32,294 nt of DNA from Pseudomonas sp. GM48. GTDB lineage: Bacteria; Pseudomonadota; Gammaproteobacteria; Pseudomonadales; Pseudomonadaceae. A model generated the notes under the pieces. That model saw only the letters and a list, made by a program, of their open reading frames with translations, made no database searches and had not been told where the DNA came from. The translations under genes and the position numbers were made by a program. This document shows, one piece after another, positions 20,152 to 28,728 of the stretch; the stretch's first letter is position 1; every line of letters starts with the position of its first letter. Location: assembly GCF_000282335.1 (NCBI RefSeq), contig NZ_AKJM01000063.1, positions 1 through 32,294 of the forward strand, written 5' to 3'.

Positions 20152-20186
20152 CGCGCCGGAAACCGGCCAGGATCAAGTCAGGCGCG
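20152..20186 (-). promoter_or_regulatory. candidate trpE attenuator structures
   Basis: Between the gph stop and trpE the minus strand has a GCCGG-TTT-CCGGC hairpin (20155-20159 with 20163-20167). The base run 20152-20157 can instead pair with 20181-20186, the last codons of gph next to its Trp codons. The two pairings exclude each other, as expected for an attenuator. Which one stops transcription cannot be settled by eye; the T tract after it is short (TTT). Confidence 0.45.
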
Positions 20187-20996
20187 CCAACGCCAGCGGG
20201 CCAGGGCCTTGATGACTTTCATCCAGAGTTTGCGAGTGACCACCACGATGGCGTTTCCAGAAGGGGGTTTGACAGCGTCGGCCAACGTTATCTCAGCGGC
20301 CGGATCCAGGCAACCGGGAATTAGCTTGCGCAGGTCGTCGATCACCAGCGCCGGCGACTCTTCGGCAATTGGCCGACCGTGGTTATAGCCGTAGCTCAGG
20401 GCCACGCACTTGACCCCCGCCGCTTTCGCCGCCAGCACATCGCTGCGCGAGTCGCCGACAAACAACGACTGCGAAGCCGGAATGTTGGCCATTTTCATCA
20501 CGAAAAACAGCGCGGCCGGATCGGGCTTTTTCTGTGGCAGGGTGTCGCCGCCGATGATCCAGCGGAAGTAACGGCCGATTTTCATCTGATCCAGCAGCGG
20601 CGCGACGAAACGCTCCGGCTTGTTGGTGATCAGCGCCATCTCGACCCCCTGCTTTTGCAGCCACTTGAGGAAGTCGCGCACGCCGGGATACACCACCGTC
20701 AACTCATGGCTCTCGCCATAAGCCTGCATGAAATATTCCAGCGCCCGTTCGGCCTCGTGGTTATCGACCGCCGAATGATCTATAGCGCCAGCCAGCGCAC
20801 GACGCACCAATACCGGCGCGCCGTTGCCGACCCATTCGCGTACCGCTTCCAGACCGGCGGGCTTACGACCGAGTTTGAGCAGCATCTTGTCCACAGCCAC
20901 TGCCAGGTCCGGGACCGAATCGATCAACGTGCCGTCCAGATCGAACATCACCAGCCGCGGCAGTTGCCCCGGGAACAACTGCTCAAAGCCACTCAT
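20178..20996 (-). CDS. gph: phosphoglycolate phosphatase with Trp-rich C-terminal tail
   Basis: A 272-residue HAD-superfamily phosphatase that removes 2-phosphoglycolate. Motif I is [10 protein letters not shown] with D19 as nucleophile and D21 as general acid. The alpha-helical cap follows, then [10 protein letters not shown] (motif II), the lysine in PQKKPDP and [18 protein letters not shown] (motif IV). The protein continues about 40 residues beyond the usual end and finishes [17 protein letters not shown]. This tail, with three Trp codons in the last 14 or so, matches the short ORF in front of trpG, so it probably serves as the trpE leader sequence. An internal ATG at 20222 could also start a separate 14-residue peptide. 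The ATG overlaps the rpe stop by four bases. Confidence 0.93.
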   Translation of the reverse strand: MSGFEQLFPGQLPRLVMFDLDGTLIDSVPDLAVAVDKMLLKLGRKPAGLEAVREWVGNGAPVLVRRALAGAIDHSAVDNHEAERALEYFMQAYGESHELTVVYPGVRDFLKWLQKQGVEMALITNKPERFVAPLLDQMKIGRYFRWIIGGDTLPQKKPDPAALFFVMKMANIPASQSLFVGDSRSDVLAAKAAGVKCVALSYGYNHGRPIAEESPALVIDDLRKLIPGCLDPAAEITLADAVKPPSGNAIVVVTRKLWMKVIKALARWRWRA

Positions 20997-21667
20997 GGGC
21001 GAGCCAGCGCCAGTTCGGAACGCATCTTGTCGATGACTTCCTGATAGTTCGGCGCATTGAAGATGGCCGAGCCGGCGACGAAGGTGTCAGCGCCAGCCGC
21101 AGCGATTTCGCGAATGTTGTTCACGTTCACGCCGCCGTCGATTTCCAGGCGAATGTCACGGCCCGACGCATCGATCAGCGCCCGCACTTCACGCAGCTTG
21201 TCGAGGGTGCCGGGGATGAACTTCTGCCCGCCGAAGCCCGGGTTGACGCTCATCAACAGGATCATGTCGACCTTGTCCATGACGTGCTTGAGCACGTCCA
21301 GCGGGGTCGCCGGGTTGAACACAAGGCCCGACTTGCAGCCGCCTTCGCGGATCAATTGCAGGGAGCGGTCGATGTGCTGGGTGGCTTCCGGGTGGAAGGT
21401 GATGTAAGTAGCGCCGGCTTCAATGAAGTCGCCAACGATGCGGTCCACCGGGCTGACCATCAGGTGTGCGTCGATCGGCGCGGTCACGCCGTACTTGCGC
21501 AGCGCCGAGCAGACCATCGGGCCGATGGTCAGGTTCGGTACATAGTGGTTGTCCATGACATCGAAGTGCACGAAGTCGGCGCCGGCGGCCAGGACGTTGT
21601 CCACTTCTTCGCCCAGGCGGGCGAAGTCGGCGGAGAGAATCGACGGAGCAATTACGAAGGACTGCAT
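20993..21667 (-). CDS. rpe: ribulose-phosphate 3-epimerase
   Basis: Interconverts ribulose-5-phosphate and xylulose-5-phosphate in the pentose phosphate pathway. The 224-residue TIM barrel has the standard motifs [34 protein letters not shown] (metal and catalytic residues), [26 protein letters not shown] and [12 protein letters not shown]. It opens the rpe-gph-trpE unit. Linking pentose phosphates (PRPP supply) to tryptophan synthesis is a recurrent gene order in proteobacteria. Confidence 0.97.
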   Translation of the reverse strand: MQSFVIAPSILSADFARLGEEVDNVLAAGADFVHFDVMDNHYVPNLTIGPMVCSALRKYGVTAPIDAHLMVSPVDRIVGDFIEAGATYITFHPEATQHIDRSLQLIREGGCKSGLVFNPATPLDVLKHVMDKVDMILLMSVNPGFGGQKFIPGTLDKLREVRALIDASGRDIRLEIDGGVNVNNIREIAAAGADTFVAGSAIFNAPNYQEVIDKMRSELALARP

Positions 21668-21782
21668 GACGCACCTTTACTGAGCAGAATCACGATGGCG
21701 CGCATTGTATACCTCATGCTTTGACAGGCGCACCGTGAGCGCGATGATTGGACCCTGCCATCATCTAACAACGGCAGAGCCT

Positions 21783-22931
21783 CTAGTACGCCGCTCGATA
21801 GATCTTCTCGATATCGACGGCACTCAACTTGCGCGGATTGTTGCGCATCAAGCGCTCGATCCCCGCCGCTTCCACGGCCATGGACGGGATAGCTTCCTCG
21901 GGAACACCAAAACTGCGCAGGCCCAGGGGAATTTCCACCGCCAGGCACAGCTCGGTCATGGCTTGCACGGCTTTGTCGGCCGCATCGTTGGCACTCAAAT
22001 GTGCAGTCTTCACGCCCATGGCCTCGGCGATATCCTGCATGCGTTCGATGCAGGCCATCTTGTTCCAGGTCATGACATAGGGCAGTAACAGGGCGTTGCT
22101 GACGCCATGGGCTATGTTGAAGCGCCCGCCCAGCGGATACGCCAGCGCATGCACCGCGCCGACCCCGGCATTGCCGAACGCCATGCCCGCCATCAGGCTG
22201 GCAGTGGCCATGTCTTCCCGGGCTTGCAGATTCGACGGATTGGCGTAGGCCTTGGGCAAGGCCTTGGCGATCAACTTGATGGCGCCGATGGCCAGGGCAT
22301 CGGTAATCGGCGAGGCATTGACCGACAGATAGGACTCGATGGCGTGCACCAGCGCATCGACGCCACTGGCCGCCGTGACGCTGCGCGGACAGGTCAGGGT
22401 CATTTGCGGACTGACCAGCGCCACGTCCGGCAACAGGTAGTCGCTGACGATGCCCTTCTTCAGTTGCGCGACCTTGTCGGAAAGGATCGCCACGTTGGTC
22501 ACTTCCGAGCCGGTGCCGGCCGTGGTCGGGATGGCGATCAGCGGCGGGCCTTTGCGCGGCACCTGATCGATGCCGAACATGTCCTCCAGCGCCCCGTGGT
22601 AACCGGCATAGGCTGCAACGCTTTTGGCGATGTCGATGGCACTGCCGCCGCCCAGGCCAATCAATCCGTCATGCCCGCCGTCGCGATACACCTGCATGCA
22701 ATCTTCGACGATGGCGATTTCCGGGTCCGGCAGTACCCGGTCGAAAATCTCGTAGCTGCGTTCACCCAACTGCGCCAGCGCCAGTTCTACCGTGCCGGAC
22801 TTGACCAGGGCGGCGTCGGTGACGATCAGCGGGTTGTCGATGTCCAGGCGCGTCAGCTCGGCAGACAGTTGCTCGATGGCACCTGCGCCGGTGATCAGTT
22901 TGTGAGCGATTTTGAAAGAGGAAAGACTCAT
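21783..22931 (-). CDS. iron-containing alcohol dehydrogenase
   Basis: A 382-residue group III (Fe-dependent) NAD-linked alcohol dehydrogenase. The nucleotide-binding stretch GLGGGSAIDIAKSVAAYAGY is followed by the metal-ligand region. HAIESYLSVNASPITDALA precedes the histidines in NAGVGAVHALAYPLGGRFNIAHGVSNALLLPYVM. It fits the size of YiaY, AdhB or ErcA-type enzymes. It is downstream of the ABC transporter on the same strand, separated by a REP pair, and PAO1 has no such gene here (recalled). Substrate is unknown; a role in oxidising an alcohol such as 4-hydroxybutyrate alongside GABA uptake is only a guess. Confidence 0.9.
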   Translation of the reverse strand: MSLSSFKIAHKLITGAGAIEQLSAELTRLDIDNPLIVTDAALVKSGTVELALAQLGERSYEIFDRVLPDPEIAIVEDCMQVYRDGGHDGLIGLGGGSAIDIAKSVAAYAGYHGALEDMFGIDQVPRKGPPLIAIPTTAGTGSEVTNVAILSDKVAQLKKGIVSDYLLPDVALVSPQMTLTCPRSVTAASGVDALVHAIESYLSVNASPITDALAIGAIKLIAKALPKAYANPSNLQAREDMATASLMAGMAFGNAGVGAVHALAYPLGGRFNIAHGVSNALLLPYVMTWNKMACIERMQDIAEAMGVKTAHLSANDAADKAVQAMTELCLAVEIPLGLRSFGVPEEAIPSMAVEAAGIERLMRNNPRKLSAVDIEKIYRAAY

Positions 22932-23037
22932 GTGCGCAGCCTCTTATAGATAGGGGAGCTGGGCACAATAGTAGCTGGGGATTTGGGGTTGGCTGGTATT
23001 CAGGCGGTGAATGAACTAATGGCCCACTGGAACCCCC

Positions 23038-23126
23038 TGTGGGAGCGGGCTTGCTCGCGAAGGCGGTGTGTCATTCAGCTTATACATCAGCTGACACTCC
23101 GCTATCGCGAGCAAGCCCGCTCCCAC
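23038..23126. repeat. REP inverted pair (REPIN)
   Basis: REP arms at 23039-23062 and 23105-23126 face each other. The inner ends also mirror each other (GTGTGTCA and TGACAC). It lies between agtD and the alcohol dehydrogenase gene. Confidence 0.9.
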
Positions 23127-23145
23127 TTTTTTACCGGGTTCGGCG

Positions 23146-23970
23146 TCAGACCTGTGCGGTACGCAGTTTCTCGCTACGGCCACGCAGCCATTCCAGGGTC
23201 AGCAGCAGGATCACCGAGAAGGCAATCAGCAGCGTTGCGGCGGCGGCGATGGTCGGGCTGAGGTTTTCGCGGATGCCGCTGAACATCTGCCGTGGCAAGG
23301 TCGCTTGTTCAGGGCCGGCGAGGAACAGCGTCACCACCACCTCATCGAACGATGTCGCGAAGGCAAACAGCGCCCCGGAGATCACGCCCGGTGCAATCAG
23401 TGGCAAGGTCACCCGGCGGAACGTGGTCAGCGGCGAAGCACCCAGGCTCGCAGCGGCCCGCACCAGGTTGTGGTTGAACCCCTGCAACGTCGCCGACACG
23501 GTAATGATCACAAACGGCACACCGAGCACGGCATGCACGACGATCAGCGAGGTATAGCTGTTGCCAAATCCCAGTGGAGCGAAGGTCAGGTAACTGGCCA
23601 CACCAATGATCACCACCGGCACCACCATCGGCGAAATCACTAGCGCCATCACCAACGGCTTGCCCGGGAAATCGCCTCGGGTCAGACCGATCGCCGCCAG
23701 CGTGCCGAAGATCATCGCCAGTACCGTCGCTGCCGGGGCGACGATGATGCTGTTCTTCAACGAACGCATCCATTCCGCCGAGGCGAAGAAGTCCTGGTAC
23801 CAGTGCAGCGAAAAACCTTGCAGCGGATAGACCAGAAAACTCCCCGAGTTGAACGACAGCGGAATGATCACCAGCACCGGCAGGATCAGGAACAACAGAA
23901 TCAAGCCGCAGAGAATCCGCAAGCTGTAGAACCACACCCGTTCAATGGGCGACATATAAGGACTCAGCAT
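23146..23970 (-). CDS. agtD: ABC transporter permease, PotC type (AgtD-like)
   Basis: A 274-residue inner-membrane permease with six hydrophobic segments, the first at LCGLILLFLILPVLVIIPLSF. The EAA loop LVRAAASLGASPLTTFRRVTLPLIAPG contacts the ATPase. It fits the PotC/YdcV branch of spermidine, putrescine and related uptake systems. It is the last of four transporter genes, 12 bp after the first permease gene. The order ATPase, binding protein, permease, permease before rpe-gph-trpE is that of agtABCD in PAO1, which takes up GABA and 5-aminovalerate. The symbol rests on this synteny. Confidence 0.85.
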   Translation of the reverse strand: MLSPYMSPIERVWFYSLRILCGLILLFLILPVLVIIPLSFNSGSFLVYPLQGFSLHWYQDFFASAEWMRSLKNSIIVAPAATVLAMIFGTLAAIGLTRGDFPGKPLVMALVISPMVVPVVIIGVASYLTFAPLGFGNSYTSLIVVHAVLGVPFVIITVSATLQGFNHNLVRAAASLGASPLTTFRRVTLPLIAPGVISGALFAFATSFDEVVVTLFLAGPEQATLPRQMFSGIRENLSPTIAAAATLLIAFSVILLLTLEWLRGRSEKLRTAQV

Positions 23971-23982
23971 TTCGTTCTCTCC

Positions 23983-25230
23983 TTAGCTCAGGCGCAGGCG
24001 GCTCGCGCCCACCAGCCAGCTGTAAATCAGATAAAGCACGACCGTCGCGAGCAACAGCAGCCCACCGAGTGCGGTCGCCATGCCCCAGTTGATACTGGTG
24101 TTGGTGTAGAAGGCGACGAAGTAGCTGACCATTTGATCGTTCGGGCTGCCCAGCAATGCCGGGGTGATGTAGTAGCCGATGGCGAGGATGAACACCAACA
24201 GGCAACCGGCGCCGACACCGGCATAGGTCTGCGGGAAGTACACCCGCCAGAAGCTGGCGAACGGATGGCAGCCGAGGGAAATCGCAGCACGCATGTAGGT
24301 CGGCGAGATGCCTTTCATCACGCTGTAGATCGGCAGGATCATGAACGGCAGCAGAATGTGCACCATCGAGATGTAGACACCGACGCGGTTGAACACCAAC
24401 TCGATCGGCTTATCGATGATGCCCATGGCCATCAGGCCGCTGTTGATCAGGCCACCCGATTGCAGCAACACGATCCACGCCGCGACCCGTACCAGGATCG
24501 ACGTCCAGAATGGCAACAGCACCAGGATCATCAGCAGGTTGCTCTGGCGCGAAGGCAGGTTCGCCAACAGGTAAGCCAGGGGATACGCCAGCACCAGGCA
24601 GATCGCGGTGATGATCAGGCCCATCCAGAAGGTGCGGGCGAAGATGTCGAGGTAGATCGCCTGATCCGGGGTGGCCGGGGCGATTTCGCCGAGGTCGTCG
24701 ATGCGATGATCGACAGCCGCCAGCAGGTAATACGGGGTGATGCTGCTGGTGTTGCGGCGTACCGCTTGCCAGTAGGCCGGGTCGCCCCAACGCTCATCGA
24801 GGCCTTCCAGCGCTTCTTTATAGGAAGCCGGCTCAGTGGCGAGCGGCAAGGCACGGGCGGTTTTGGTCAGCAGGCTGCGGTAGCCGGCCAGTTCCATGTT
24901 CAGGCGTTTGGACAGATCGCCCAGGGTCTGATTCTTGCGCGCGTCGGCGAGGTCTTCGGCCGCCGCTTTGTAGACCGGTTCAGCGGGCAGGCCGCGGCCG
25001 TCCCAGCTGGCGATGGCGGTCACGGTGCGCGGCATGCCGCCGACCACTTCCGGGTTGCCAACGCTTTTGTAGAGCAGCGCCACGATCGGCACCAGGAACA
25101 CCAGCAACAGAAACAGCACCAGCGGCGCGATCAACGCCTGGGCCTTCCAGCGGTTGACCCGCTCGGCGTGCTTGAGCCGCTGCTTCAAGGTGGGGCTGGT
25201 GCCCTCGTTCAGGGGAACGGCGATAGCCAT
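23983..25230 (-). CDS. agtC: ABC transporter permease with large periplasmic insert (AgtC-like)
   Basis: A 415-residue permease of the PotB/YdcU branch. The first membrane helix (about residues 31-53) is followed by about 130 mainly polar residues (roughly 55-185) before the second helix, far longer than the loop in classic PotB of about 285 residues. The remainder is a normal permease domain with the EAA loop YMRAAISLGCHPFASFWRVYFPQ. The insert could contact the binding protein or confer substrate specificity. It sits between the binding protein gene, beyond a REP pair, and the second permease. The symbol is taken from PAO1 synteny. Confidence 0.83.
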   Translation of the reverse strand: MAIAVPLNEGTSPTLKQRLKHAERVNRWKAQALIAPLVLFLLLVFLVPIVALLYKSVGNPEVVGGMPRTVTAIASWDGRGLPAEPVYKAAAEDLADARKNQTLGDLSKRLNMELAGYRSLLTKTARALPLATEPASYKEALEGLDERWGDPAYWQAVRRNTSSITPYYLLAAVDHRIDDLGEIAPATPDQAIYLDIFARTFWMGLIITAICLVLAYPLAYLLANLPSRQSNLLMILVLLPFWTSILVRVAAWIVLLQSGGLINSGLMAMGIIDKPIELVFNRVGVYISMVHILLPFMILPIYSVMKGISPTYMRAAISLGCHPFASFWRVYFPQTYAGVGAGCLLVFILAIGYYITPALLGSPNDQMVSYFVAFYTNTSINWGMATALGGLLLLATVVLYLIYSWLVGASRLRLS

Positions 25231-25303
25231 GACGTACTCCGGGAATCTTTGATCGTACAGAGGCGGAGAACCACCTCGATCGTTTAAAACACTCTGTTCA
25301 AAT

Positions 25304-25392
25304 GTGGGAGCGGGCTTGCTCGCGAAGGCGAAGTGTCAGTCGACAACGATGTTGAATGTACTGACGTCTTCGCGAGCAAGCTCGCTCCTACA
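25304..25392. repeat. REP inverted pair (REPIN) inside the transporter operon
   Basis: REP arms at 25304-25326 and 25369-25392 (right arm slightly diverged, GCTCGCTCCTACA). It separates the binding-protein gene from the permease genes, so it may reduce read-through or protect the upstream mRNA, giving more binding protein than permease. Confidence 0.9.
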
Positions 25393-25413
25393 GCGTAAGC
25401 CCGCGGTGCGGTC

Positions 25414-26457
25414 TTACTTGGCAGCCCAGGCGTTGAAGCGCTGTTCCAGTTGCTCGCCGTTGTCAGCCCAGAAGCTGACGTCGATCTGCACCTGGTTGGC
25501 GATGTTTTCCGGGGTGGTCGGCATGTCTTTCAGGACATCCTTGGCCAGCAACGGTACGGCTTGGGTGTTGGCCGGGCCGTAGGCGATGTTTTCCGAGTAG
25601 GTTTTCTGCTGTTGTGGCTGTACCGAGTAGGCGATGAACTTCTTCGCCGCTTCGGCACGCGCCTTGTCCAGGCCTTTCGGAATGGCCCATGCGTCGAAGT
25701 CGTAGATGCCGCCGTTCCACACCACTTTCAGGTTGCTTTCTTTCTGCACAGCAGCGATCCGGCCGTTGTAGGCCGAGCTCATGACCACGTCACCGGAAGC
25801 GAGGTATTGCGGCGGTTGTGCGCCGGCTTCCCACCACTGGATGTTCGGCTTGAGCTCATCGAGCTTCTTGAACGCGCGGTCCTGACCGTCTTTGCCGGCC
25901 AGCACTTTGTAGACGTCTTTCGGCGCAACGCCGTCGGCCATCAGTGCGAATTCCAGGGTGTACTTGGCGCCTTTACGCAGGCCACGCTTGCCCGGGAACT
26001 GCTTGGTGTCCCAGAAATCCACCCAACTGGTCGGTGCGGATTTCAGCTTGTCGGCGTTGTAGGCCAGCACGGTCGACCACACGAAGAAACCCACGCCGCA
26101 AGGCTGGATGGCGCCTTTGACGTAGTCTTCGGTCTTGCCGAACAACTTTGGATCAAGCTGTTCGAACATGTCTTCGTCGCAACCACGGGACAGTTCCGGC
26201 GATTCAACCTCTACCAGATCCCACGACACGCTCTTGGTGTCGACCATGGCCTTGACCTTGGCCATTTCGCCGTTGTACTCGCCAGCCACGATCTTGCCGT
26301 TGCCTGCCGCTTCCCACGGTGCGTAGAAGGCTTTGACCTGAGCCGCCTTGTTCGCCCCGCCAAAGGACACCACGGTCAGGTCCGGGCCGGCCGCCATCGT
26401 GTGTGCCGCGCCCATCATGCCCAGTGCCAAAGCGGTGAATTTCAGGGATCTCAACAT
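25414..26457 (-). CDS. agtB: periplasmic substrate-binding protein, PotD type (AgtB-like)
   Basis: A 347-residue extracytoplasmic solute-binding protein. A signal peptide (MLRSLKFTALALGMMGAAHTMA) is cut near residue 22, leaving AGPDLTVVSFGGANKAAQVKAFY, typical of the spermidine/putrescine-binding family (SBP_bac_8 type). Later motifs KFIAYSVQPQQQKTYSENIAYGPAN and the C-terminal FWADNGEQLEQRFNAW fit this family. It lies 48 bp after the ATPase gene. PAO1 has a further binding-protein gene (PA0602) near its agt genes that is not seen here. Substrate is likely a small cationic or zwitterionic amine or amino acid by synteny. Confidence 0.87.
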   Translation of the reverse strand: MLRSLKFTALALGMMGAAHTMAAGPDLTVVSFGGANKAAQVKAFYAPWEAAGNGKIVAGEYNGEMAKVKAMVDTKSVSWDLVEVESPELSRGCDEDMFEQLDPKLFGKTEDYVKGAIQPCGVGFFVWSTVLAYNADKLKSAPTSWVDFWDTKQFPGKRGLRKGAKYTLEFALMADGVAPKDVYKVLAGKDGQDRAFKKLDELKPNIQWWEAGAQPPQYLASGDVVMSSAYNGRIAAVQKESNLKVVWNGGIYDFDAWAIPKGLDKARAEAAKKFIAYSVQPQQQKTYSENIAYGPANTQAVPLLAKDVLKDMPTTPENIANQVQIDVSFWADNGEQLEQRFNAWAAK

Positions 26458-26505
26458 TTATTGTTCTCTCCACGTGCAGGGTTGGTGTTGGTATTGCGGG
26501 GGCGA

Positions 26506-27630
26506 TCAGTTCGCCTCTAGAAGGGGGTCGAGTGCACGAACGTGTTCGACCTGCCAGCCAAGCGGTACCACGTCGCCGACGGCGAGCGCTGGATCAAGCT
26601 CGGCAATCGGTTGTTTCACGAAGAAGTCGGTCTTGCCGCAGACTTCCATGCGCACCCGGACGTGGTCGCCCAGATAGATGAATTCCTCCACCCGTCCCGA
26701 GAAGCGGTTGACGCATTGGTCGCTGGAGCCATTGAGGCTCACCCGCTCCGGACGAATGGACAGGGTCACCGGCTCGCCGGTCTGGCCAATGTTGACCGCC
26801 AGCGCTTCGACCTTTTCCCCGCGACCAAGCTCAACCACGCAGCGCTCGCCGCTCTGGCTGACCAGACGGCCATTGAGACGGTTGTTCTCGCCGATGAAGT
26901 TGGCGACGAAGGTATTTTTCGGCTCTTCGTAAAGGGTGCGCGGTGGCGCGATCTGCTGGATTTCGCCCTGATGGAACACCGCCACACGGTCGGACATGGT
27001 CAAGGCTTCGCCTTGATCGTGGGTCACGTAGACCACGGTGACGCCCAGGCGCTGGTGCAGGTGTTTGATTTCCATCTGCATGTGTTCACGCAGTTGTTTG
27101 TCGAGTGCGCCGAGGGGTTCGTCCATCAGCACCAGTTGCGGCTCGAACACCAGCGCCCGGGCCAATGCCACACGCTGCTGCTGACCGCCGGAGAGCTGCG
27201 CCGGGTAACGCTGGGCGAAGCTGTCGAGCTGGACCATGCTCAGCACGCGCTTGACCCGCGCACTGACGTCGCTCTTGTTCATGCCGCGTACGGTCAGCGG
27301 GAACGCCAGGTTCTCGGCCACCGTCATGTGCGGGAACAACGCGTAGTTCTGGAACACCATGCCGATGTCACGCTTGTGCGGCGGCACGTTGTTGATGGCG
27401 CGCCCGGCCAACAGGATTTCGCCCGCGGTCGGGGTTTCGAAACCGGCGAGCATCATCAGGCTGGTGGTCTTGCCGGAGCCGGACGGCCCGAGCAACGTGA
27501 GGAATTCGCCTTTGCGAATGTCCAGGTTGAGGTCTTTGACGATCAGGTTCTCGCCGTCGTAGCTCTTCTGCACTCCACGAAAGCTGACCAGAACATCATT
27601 GGCCCCTGCGCTTGAATCGACCTGGCTCAT
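26506..27630 (-). CDS. agtA: ABC transporter ATPase, PotA type (AgtA-like)
   Basis: A 374-residue importer ATPase. Walker A is GPSGSGKT (residues 48-55), the signature is LSGGQQQRVALARAL, Walker B is LVLMDEP, and a switch histidine follows in VTHDQGEALTMSDR. The C-terminal TOBE-type domain, from about residue 250, is typical of PotA. ATG 27630 is preferred over an upstream GTG because AAGG lies seven bases before it. It opens the agtABCD-like operon, with a candidate promoter and operator upstream. Confidence 0.9.
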   Translation of the reverse strand: MSQVDSSAGANDVLVSFRGVQKSYDGENLIVKDLNLDIRKGEFLTLLGPSGSGKTTSLMMLAGFETPTAGEILLAGRAINNVPPHKRDIGMVFQNYALFPHMTVAENLAFPLTVRGMNKSDVSARVKRVLSMVQLDSFAQRYPAQLSGGQQQRVALARALVFEPQLVLMDEPLGALDKQLREHMQMEIKHLHQRLGVTVVYVTHDQGEALTMSDRVAVFHQGEIQQIAPPRTLYEEPKNTFVANFIGENNRLNGRLVSQSGERCVVELGRGEKVEALAVNIGQTGEPVTLSIRPERVSLNGSSDQCVNRFSGRVEEFIYLGDHVRVRMEVCGKTDFFVKQPIAELDPALAVGDVVPLGWQVEHVRALDPLLEAN

Positions 27631-27667
27631 ACCCACACCTTTGTTATTGATGACTGCTGTGGGGTTA

Positions 27668-27695
27668 AGCCTAGTGGACGCTGAGGGGCACGCAA
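27668..27695 (-). promoter_or_regulatory. candidate agtA promoter
   Basis: On the minus strand TTGCGT (27690-27695) and TAGGCT (27668-27673) have 16 bp spacing, placing the start near 27661, about 30 bases before the agtA ATG. Confidence 0.4.
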
Positions 27696-27741
27696 ATCGG
27701 GGCGCAAGAGAGATTCGCCTCAGCCGGATGGAAGGCTGGGG

Positions 27742-27757
27742 GTAGGGATTGCCCTAC
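27742..27757. promoter_or_regulatory. candidate operator upstream of agtA
   Basis: GTAGGGATTGCCCTAC is a perfect 6-bp inverted repeat around a 4-base spacer, centred about 88 bp upstream of the proposed transcription start. NarL/LuxR-type regulators bind such inverted repeats, so the adjacent AgtR-like regulator is the obvious candidate. This is inference from position and symmetry. Confidence 0.4.
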
Positions 27758-27867
27758 AAGGATGGCGCGTTTTGGCAAACGCAGCGGCAAGCGCTCAGTT
27801 GCAGGCCGCAAGAACAAGCCAATGCGGTTTTGAACAGTGTCGCAAATCGGTATGCCACCACCGGACT

Positions 27868-27956
27868 TGTGGGAGCGGGCTTGCTCGCGAAAGCGGTGTA
27901 TCAGGCCCGGATATGTCGACTGGCACACTGCTTTCGCGAGCAAGCCCGCTCCCACA
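27868..27956. repeat. REP inverted pair (REPIN)
   Basis: REP arms at 27869-27891 and 27933-27956 face each other just past the agtR stop. Confidence 0.9.
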
Positions 27957-27973
27957 TTGGACAGCGGTGTGCT

Positions 27974-28603
27974 TTAGAGGAGCTTGTGCTCCATCGCGTA
28001 CTTCACCAGTTCCGCCAGCGAGGTGATGTTGAGCTTCTGCATCAGCCGCGCCTTGTGGGTGCTGATGGTTTTGCTGCTCAGTGCCAGTTGCTGGGCGATG
28101 TCGTTGACGTTGGCGCCCTGGGCCAGGCGTTCGAACACGGAAAACTCCCGCTCGGAGAGCAACGAGTGCAATGGACGCGAGTCGGTCAGGCCGACCTCGA
28201 AGACCATGCGGTCGGCGAGTTCCGGGTCGATGTAACGCCCGCCTGAGGCCACTTTGCGAATGGCCGTCAACAACAGTGCCGGGTCGCTGTCCTTGGTCGC
28301 ATATCCGGCAGCTCCGACTTTCAGCGCCCGGGCGGCCATCTGCGCTTCGTCGTGCATCGACAACACCAGGATCGCCGGCGGATTGTTCAGGGCGCGAATC
28401 CGCGGAATGGCTTCCAGGCCATTAACGCCCGGCATGGAGATGTCCAGCAGCACCACTTCGCAGGCCACATGACGCAAGGTGTCGAGCAACTGCTCGCCAT
28501 TGCTCGCCTCCCCCACCACCAGCAAGTCCTTGGCCAGGCCGATCAACTGCTTGATGCCTTCGCGGACAATGGTGTGGTCTTCGGCTACCAGTACACGGAT
28601 CAC
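27974..28603 (-). CDS. agtR: NarL/LuxR family response regulator (AgtR-like)
   Basis: A 209-residue two-component regulator. The receiver domain has the acidic pair E8 and D9, the phospho-acceptor D54 in VVLLDISMPG, and the conserved lysine in YATKDSD. The C-terminal LuxR helix-turn-helix reads LSEREFSVFERLAQGANVNDIAQQLALSSKTISTHKARLMQKLNI. GTG 28603 is chosen because GGAG is six bases upstream. The longer frame starts inside the REP pair. The PAO1 counterpart AgtR (PA0601) works with AgtS to activate uptake of GABA and 5-aminovalerate; peptidoglycan-fragment sensing has also been ascribed to it. The partner kinase gene is next upstream. Confidence 0.88.
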   Translation of the reverse strand: MIRVLVAEDHTIVREGIKQLIGLAKDLLVVGEASNGEQLLDTLRHVACEVVLLDISMPGVNGLEAIPRIRALNNPPAILVLSMHDEAQMAARALKVGAAGYATKDSDPALLLTAIRKVASGGRYIDPELADRMVFEVGLTDSRPLHSLLSEREFSVFERLAQGANVNDIAQQLALSSKTISTHKARLMQKLNITSLAELVKYAMEHKLL

Positions 28604-28626
28604 GTTCTTCTCCAGATTCAAGATCA

Positions 28627-28701
28627 TTCGCGAGCAAGCCCGCTCCCACATTGGATTTGGACATTTACACAAAACATTGTGGGAGCGGGCTTGCCCGCGA
28701 A
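28627..28701. repeat. REP inverted pair (REPIN) between agtS and agtR
   Basis: Arms at 28627-28650 and 28678-28701 (right arm has TTGCCCGC instead of TTGCTCGC) with a short spacer. It lies in the gap between kinase and regulator genes and reaches close to the agtR start. Confidence 0.9.
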
Positions 28702-28728
28702 GGCGTCAGTACAGACAACATTAAATAA

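Larger units (their letters stand above)
27631..27973. other. intergenic region between agtA and agtR
   Basis: This 343-bp stretch holds a candidate agtA promoter, an upstream palindrome, about 110 bp without a recognised feature (27758-27867), and a REP pair next to the agtR stop. No gene was supported; the short frames here begin in REP sequence or overlap the promoter. Confidence 0.6.

Noticed and set aside
23803..25287. 494-residue open frame on the plus strand
   Set aside because: It is antisense to the two permease genes and has a His/Gln/Arg-rich shadow composition.
28604..28672. upstream extension of the agtR reading frame
   Set aside because: It runs through a REP arm. The GTG at 28603 has a proper ribosome binding site and gives the family's usual length.
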